Below, in pieces: positions 58,369-64,000 of a DNA stretch of 64,000 bases; position 1 is the stretch's first letter, and each line of letters begins with the position of its first letter. The notes under the pieces are model-generated. The model had not been told where the DNA came from. It saw only the letters and a program-made list of their open reading frames with translations, and did not search any database. The DNA is from Ciborinia camelliae (lineage: Eukaryota; Ascomycota; Leotiomycetes; Helotiales; Sclerotiniaceae), in contig JANPYM010000003.1 in assembly GCA_025890175.1 (NCBI GenBank), positions 2,972,795 to 3,036,794 on the forward strand, in the 5' to 3' direction. The position numbers were made by a program, and so were the translations under genes.

Positions 58369-61300
58369 ATGATTGGAAATTCATTTCTACCTTCGCGGTT
58401 CAGGGGAGCCTCGTCTACCACCGAAACCAATGCCTCCCCTATGTGGTTCAATAAAAAGGTCACACCACTTCTTCAACTTCTCTCTCGACGAGCATGTCTA
58501 CACCCAATCCATACCATAGTCATAGTTGCCGTTTTGGCGAGTACAACATATATGGGACTTATAGAGAGTACCCTTTTCGATTCAGTGAAAGCCAGTGGTG
58601 CCGGTAAAGCAACATGGAGTTCTCTTGTTGCAGGAAATCGTCAATTGCAAATTGGCTCGGAGACTGGCTGGAAATGGCAGACCTCGGATGCGGAAATTGT
58701 GCCATCAAACGTGGACCATTTGGCACTTTTGACCTTCGTCTTCCCAGACTCTTCTGCCGCCAATTCTTTGCAGGCAGCCCCATTGGCTGACTCTGTACCG
58801 TTGCCACAAAACATTTCAGTTACCCCCCTTCCAACAACTTCAAACCCTTTGGCTTCCCTATCCCAGGACAGTACTCTAGCTTTTGCCGTGCCCTACAATC
58901 AAGCCCCTGAATTTCTCGCCAAGTCTCAAGAACTCCCTAATACCGCTGCTACAATACCTACCGATCCTAATGCCCGTCAAGGTCTTGAGGCAGAGCCTAC
59001 CAAGGAGAAGAAGATGTGGATCATGAAAGCTGCAAAGGGGGATGAGACTAAAGGAGGATTGAAGAAATGGGCGTCAAATGCTTGGACTGAATTTTTGGAC
59101 CTTCTCAAAAATGCCGAAACTCTCGACATCATCATCATGGTCCTCGGTTATATATCGATGCACCTCACTTTTGTCTCGTTGTTTGTCTCCATGAGGCGTA
59201 TGGGCTCAAATTCCTGGCTCTTTGTCACCACAATCTTTTCCTCGGTTTTTGCATTTCTCTTTGGGTTGATTGTCACCACAAAAATGGGTGTTCCAATGAA
59301 CATGGTGTTGTTGTCGGAAGGTCTCCCGTTTCTAGTTGTAACAATTGGGTTCGAGAAGGCTATCGTCTTGACAAAGGCGGTTTTATCGGCATCTCTTAAC
59401 ACCCAAAGACCCCACCCCGAAGTGGGAGAGAAGAAGTATGGGGTATCTCCTACTTCCATTCAATATGCAGTCCAAGTTGCAATAAGCGAAAAGGGATTCG
59501 AGATTGTTAGGGATTATGCAATTGAAATTTGCATCTTGGTTGCGGGAGCTGCCTCTGGCGTCCAAGGAGGTCTCCAACAGTTCTGTTTCTTGGCTGCTTG
59601 GATTCTATTCTTCGACTGTATTCTTTTATTCACTTTCTATACCGCAATTTTAAGCGTTAAGCTCGAGATTAACCGAATAAAACGACATGTTGCTCTCCGT
59701 CAGGCATTGGAGGACGATGGAGTTAATCCCCGAGTGGCTGAGAATGTTGCCCAAAGTGAGGATTGGCCCAAAGCCAGCGGTGCCCAGGCTGGCGAAGCAA
59801 ACATCTTTGGTCAAAAGGCCAAGGGTAGCAGTATTCCAAAATTCAAAGGCTTGATGGTTTCTGGATTCATCATAATCAACATTCTCAACCTATGCACCAT
59901 CCCGTTCCGAGGCGCCAACAGCAGTATTCAGCTTCCAGGCGCAAACATGTTTTCGGGCTCCAGCTTCTCAAGTGTTTTGACACCACCACCAATGGATCCC
60001 TTCAAGGTTGCATCCAGTGGCCTGGATTCGATTGCTGAGATGGCAAAAGCTCATGACAAGGCAACAATCGTCACCGTACTTACGCCAATCAAATACGAGC
60101 TTGAGTATCCTTCTATCCACTATGCTGAACCGGCCCCCAAGCATCGTAAACATGCCGCCAACGATTTTGATGCTGAATTTGCTGAGTACGGAATGGGTGG
60201 TCGAGTTGTGGATAATCTATTGAAGAGTTTCGAGGACCCAGTTCTTTCAAAATGGATCGTTGTCGCTCTTACATTGAGTGTTGTGCTCAACGGATATCTT
60301 TTTAATGCCGCTAAATGGAGTGTTGGCAAAGAACCACTTCAAATGCCTCCGCATCATGCTGTCGATCCTAAGGAGCTCGACCAGGCTGAAAGATTCAACA
60401 ACTCCGCGTCCACACCTGTCTTGAGGTTACCAAACATCGACCCCAATGCTAGCGATAATATACCGTTGACTCCAGCCAGAACGCCAAGTAGAACGCCGGC
60501 TACTACTGACGATGAGGACGAGGTATTAGTTATGGCTGGACCTCAAAGTACTATTGAATCTCAAATGCGCCGAAGTCAAAAAGAGCTTGAAAAAATGCTC
60601 GAAGCGAAACGTGCACCGGAGCTGAACGATGCAGAGCTTATCGAGCTATCCATGCAAGGCAAAATACCTGGTTACTCCTTAGAAAAAACCCTGAAAGATA
60701 CTACTCGTGCCGTAAAGATTAGACGTGCCATTATCTCACGAACCCCTGCTACCTCTGAAACCACCAACCTTCTCGAAAACTCATTATTGCCATACGAGCA
60801 CTACAACTATGATCGAGTTCTGGGAGCTTGTTGTGAGAACGTCATCGGTTATCTTCCATTACCTCTTGGTGTGGCAGGTCCGATTGTTATCGATGGACAG
60901 AGTTTCTTCTTACCAATGGCTACAACCGAAGGTGTGCTTGTTGCAAGTACAAGTCGTGGGTGCAAAGCCATCAACTCTGGCGGCGGCGCTGTTACCGTTT
61001 TAACCGGTGATGGTATGACTCGTGGTCCATGTATTGCCTTTGAGACCCTCGAACGTGCCGGTGCTGCTAAGGTTTGGCTTGATTCTGAAACTGGTCAGCA
61101 GAAGATGGCCGATGCGTTCAACTCAACCAGTAGATTCGCAAGACTTCAATCCATCAAAACAGCCTTGGCTGGTACTAATCTCTACCCTCGTTTCAAAACT
61201 ACTACTGGAGATGCTATGGGAATGAACATGATCTCAAAGGGTGTTGAGCACGCTTTGAAAATCATGGCTACTGAATGCGGTTTTGACGATATGGAAATCA

Positions 61301-62065
61301 TTTCGGTCTCGGGTAATTTTTGTACCGACAAGAAGGCCGCTGCTGTCAATTGGATCGACGGACGTGGCAAAAGCGTTGTTGCTGAAGCAATCATCCCCGG
61401 TGATGTCGTTCGTAAGGTTCTTAAGACTGATGTTGATGCGCTGGTCGAATTGAACATCGCCAAGAATCTCGTTGGAAGTGCAATGGCCGGTGCTATGGGT
61501 GGATTCAACGCTCACGCTGCCAATATCGTAGCTGCAATTTTCTTGGCTACTGGTCAAGACCCAGCACAAGTAGTTGAGAGTAGTAGTTGTATCACGCTCA
61601 TGAAGAAGTAAGTTATTTCTGATCAAAATTGGGGAAATGTCACTAACATCACTCCACAGTCTTCGCGGTAACTTGCAAATCAGTGTCTCTATGCCTTCTA
61701 TTGAAGTTGGAACTTTGGGTGGTGGTACTATTCTTGAACCTCAGAGTGCTATGTTAGATCTTCTTGGGGTTAGAGGCGCCCATCCAACAAACCCTGGTGA
61801 CAATGCCCGAAAGCTTGCACGCGTAATTGCTGCAGCTGTTTTGGCTGGTGAGCTTTCCCTGTGTAGTGCTTTGGCGGCTGGTCATCTTGTGAAGAGTCAC
61901 ATGGCACATAATAGAAGTGCCCCAGCAACAAGAGCCAATACCCCAGGTCCAGCGTCTGGTGTGCAAACACCTGTGACTGCAGCAATGACGGCCATGAGAG
62001 AGCGAGCCGGCGTGGCGGCCTTATCTCCGGCTGCCGTTCTTAGAGCGGCAGAGGGAAAGAAATAG
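58369..62065 (+). CDS. HMG1: HMG-CoA reductase (class I), 1214 aa
   Basis: Rate-limiting enzyme of the mevalonate/ergosterol pathway, in the ER membrane. Two exons, 58369-61607 and 61660-62065; the 52-nt intron splits the Asn codon in CITLMKN-LRGNL. The N-terminal half has a membrane segment near residue 50, a lumenal Ser/Pro-rich loop, and a multi-pass sterol-sensing-domain-like block at about 245-430 ([20 protein letters not shown]..., [20 protein letters not shown]). More membrane segments lie near 500 and 630, followed by a linker. The catalytic half has [32 protein letters not shown] (Glu about 854), GDAMGMNM (Asp about 948), [18 protein letters not shown] (Lys about 988), VGTLGGGT and SHMAHNRS (His about 1160). 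The Ser after the catalytic His loop is the position phosphorylated by AMPK in animals. TTEGV has Val where most class I enzymes have Cys. Confidence 0.97.
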
Positions 62066-63189
62066 GAGATAGTATGTAATGTATAGAGTAGAGCGATGCA
62101 TGAAAAAAAAGGCGTTGGGTACCTAGGTATGCTTATAGCAAAGGACTATTCATTTTGATGATCTCTAGGGGAAGGCTTATGATGGTGTGCAATTTTTTTT
62201 TTCAAATACGAAGCCCTTCTTCTTTTCTCCTTGTGAATTATGGACTCGAAACAAAATAGAAGAATCGTTGTATAATAATAAGAGTGAAACAAGACACCAA
62301 ATACCTAGTCTCATGGTGGCTAAATAGGTACCTATGCATAGCTGGTGCTGCATATGTATGCATTTCAAACCAACCCAATTTTTCCATTGTCTTGTGCTCG
62401 AACAATTCAAAGCTGTAGTCAGAATAGCATTTATACAAAGCTCACCCCCTTGATCTCCTGGAAACAAAACGCTAGGCAATTAAATATCGGCGTTATATTC
62501 TACGTATAGGGGTCGCAGAACGGATAATTAATCATCGAGGCTGTAGGTAGGAAGGGGGAGGGAGAGGGAGAGGGAGAGGAAATGTTGATTAATATGATGG
62601 GGATATTAGAGAGGTTTGGGGAGGTGGGTGGCAGGGGAGGGAAGGAGGGAAAGAGATGAGGGAAAGAGATGAGGGAAAGAGATGAGGGAAAGAGATGAGA
62701 GCTGGAGGGTTTTGAGAGGAGTGGATTTTCGAGGTTCTATCATATGGTATGATTGAACGGGATGAGAATGAGGAATTAGGGACAGGAAGGAGGTGTCGCC
62801 TATAAAGGATGAGAATAGCTTCTTTATCATATATTCATAGGCACCTAGTAATTAGAGTATGATGGACGCAGTGCGATCTTTCAAGGGATATGTGATGGGA
62901 GACAGCATTTGAAGAAAAGGAATAATACAATAGGCTGAAATAGAAGGATTTGCTGGGTAAGTTACTTAGACTTAGATGACGGTACCTTATAGAGCTAGAG
63001 CTGGTGGTTGGTTGGTTGTAATGATATCCATCATACCATCCCATACCACATACCATATCATACCATACCAATGGATGTAATCTATATTATATTTAGCAAG
63101 GGTATTATTATATACTGAAGGCATCTCATCTCATGTCATCTGAGCCATTCCAACTCAACCCTGATCTCAACGGGCCTCGATCTACCTAT
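62066..63189. other. convergent intergenic region, 1.1 kb
   Basis: 3' flanks of HMG1 and the gene beyond. It contains GGGAGA repeats (62548-62580), a perfect 13-bp tandem repeat (62647-62698) and CATACCATACC-type units near 63030-63070. No gene supported. Confidence 0.65.
62647..62698 (+). repeat. 13-bp tandem repeat, four perfect copies
   Basis: Unit GGGAAAGAGATGA repeated four times without a mismatch. Confidence 0.93.
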
Positions 63190-64000
63190 CTACTGGACAT
63201 TCTCCCTCAATCCACTAGTCCTCAAACTATGTCCGGCCATGACCAACGGTTCCTTTTTGATTGGTACATTCGTCGCCGCCTGAGCATTTCCGTTCCCCGT
63301 CCCATTTTTCAATCCGGATCCAGGTCCGGTAGCCCCATTCCCATGTTCCAACGCCCTTCGAACCGCATCACCCACCCCCGTTATCCCGGCGCTATCTTCG
63401 CTTCCTCTTCTACTGCCTCTCCCGGCTCCAGCACTCCCAACCAACAATCCCTTCACTCCCCCTCGTTTCCTCTCTGGTAGTTCTTCGGAGCCGGCACTAC
63501 AGACATATAAGAGATATTTCAGATTCGGCACTGTTTGTCTGATATCTAGGACGCGTAGGCCTTGCGATTCAGCCAGTGCTTCAATGTTTTTATTTAGGAG
63601 AAATACACCCCAGTCGAATCGAAAGCGAATGACAGACTGGGGATAGAGGGGGAATATTTTTTGGCGGTCTTGCACGAGAGATATGGGGTCATGGATGAGA
63701 GAACGCGAGGCGTGAGGTTTGATGGGGTAGGGGAGAGGAACTGCAAGATAATATTGGAGATGGTCGACCAGCTGAGCGACATGGCCTAGAGCGGCGGCTA
63801 TGACATCTTCGTCGGCAGAGGAAGCATCGTCATCAGTGGTGTTTGGGAGAGGAAGTCCGCAGATTGTGAAGAGGAGGGGGTGGGATGTGGGTTCGATGGG
63901 GAAGATTTGGATGAGTTCTTCGCAGATGCGACGGCGTTGGCCGCGGATGAGGGAGTTGGTGCTTGTGAGAAGAGCCCGGGAATTGTTGAGGTGTTCTTGC
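63190..64000 (-). CDS. UVRAG/Vps38-type protein (Atg14/Vps38 family), C-terminal part only
   Basis: Subunit type of the class III PI3-kinase complex II, acting in endosomal sorting and vacuole traffic. The frame is open from the stop at 63190 to the window edge, so the N-terminus lies outside. The visible part begins in a helical region (ALLTSTNSLIRGQRRRICEE). It then has the family's conserved blocks: CGLPLPNTTDDDASSADEDV, AALGHVAQLVDHLQYYLAVP, LPYPIKPHASRSLIHDPISL, FPLYPQSVIRFRFDWGVFLL and LRVLDIRQTVPNLKYLLYVC. The last 80 residues are Gly/Arg/Ser-rich and disordered. The block LGHVAQLV...LPYPI together with RF-x-WGVFLLNKNIE distinguishes Vps38/UVRAG from Atg14. No intron is seen in this part. 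Confidence 0.83.
   Translation of the reverse strand, partial: QEHLNNSRALLTSTNSLIRGQRRRICEELIQIFPIEPTSHPLLFTICGLPLPNTTDDDASSADEDVIAAALGHVAQLVDHLQYYLAVPLPYPIKPHASRSLIHDPISLVQDRQKIFPLYPQSVIRFRFDWGVFLLNKNIEALAESQGLRVLDIRQTVPNLKYLLYVCSAGSEELPERKRGGVKGLLVGSAGAGRGSRRGSEDSAGITGVGDAVRRALEHGNGATGPGSGLKNGTGNGNAQAATNVPIKKEPLVMAGHSLRTSGLRENVQ

Noticed and set aside
11047..63189. Functional gene cluster linking VPS8, the RCR-type gene, the RING-H2 gene and the UVRAG/Vps38-type gene (all endomembrane traffic)
   Set aside because: They are spread over 50 kb among unrelated genes; shared theme is likely chance.

Overview
The window is fungal nuclear DNA from a filamentous ascomycete. Evidence: short GT-AG introns (mostly 46-90 nt) with CTAAC/CTGAC-like branch sites, a nuclear tRNA with an intron next to the anticodon, the gene set (polarisome SPA2, CORVET VPS8, RCR, a UVRAG/Vps38-type gene, class I HMG-CoA reductase), AT-rich intergenic DNA and widespread AGGT/ACCT microsatellites. 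The style fits Leotiomycetes, perhaps Sclerotiniaceae such as Botrytis or Sclerotinia. That placement is inference from style and recall, not from a search.

Layout. 1-4 kb: tRNA-Leu(CAA) and two unrecognised protein genes. 4.5-9.7 kb: alanyl-tRNA synthetase (-), divergent from an acidic unknown protein gene (+), then a small RCR-type membrane protein (-). 11-17.7 kb: VPS8 (-), divergent from a GPALPP-motif gene (+). 18-23.1 kb: NCS1 purine/cytosine permease (-) and a metallo-beta-lactamase-fold enzyme (-). 26-27.3 kb: a secreted protein whose predicted mature N-terminus is a histidine. 29.5-30.7 kb: cyclophilin H (-). 34-35.4 kb: membrane RING-H2 protein (+). 37.2-39.1 kb: STI1 (-). 40.6-43.9 kb: SPA2 (-). 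46.8-47.6 kb: SSU72 (-). 50.2-51.9 kb: Nbp2/Skb5-like SH3 protein (+). 55.9-56.7 kb: nicotinamidase PNC1 (-). 58.4-62.1 kb: HMG-CoA reductase (+). 63.2-64 kb: UVRAG/Vps38-type gene (-), cut by the window edge.

Exon structures were assembled by hand from GT-AG sites, reading phase and family conservation. Every multi-exon model given keeps frame from ATG to stop. The genes are ordinary housekeeping functions (translation, endosomal tethering, chaperones, polarity, transcription termination, NAD salvage, sterol synthesis). They do not form a cluster with one shared task.

Two observations stand out. First, a run of 10 Ns at 52936-52945 is flanked by a roughly 1.72-kb direct duplication of the SH3 gene's 3' half and flank. 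The copies differ, as far as I can see, by one base, which looks like an unmerged contig overlap rather than a biological duplication. Second, the secreted protein at 26024-27319 has the layout expected of a copper 'histidine brace' protein: signal peptide ending Ala-x-Ala, mature His20, and an internal NGHVT histidine. I found no CRISPR, prophage, transposase or biosynthetic cluster.
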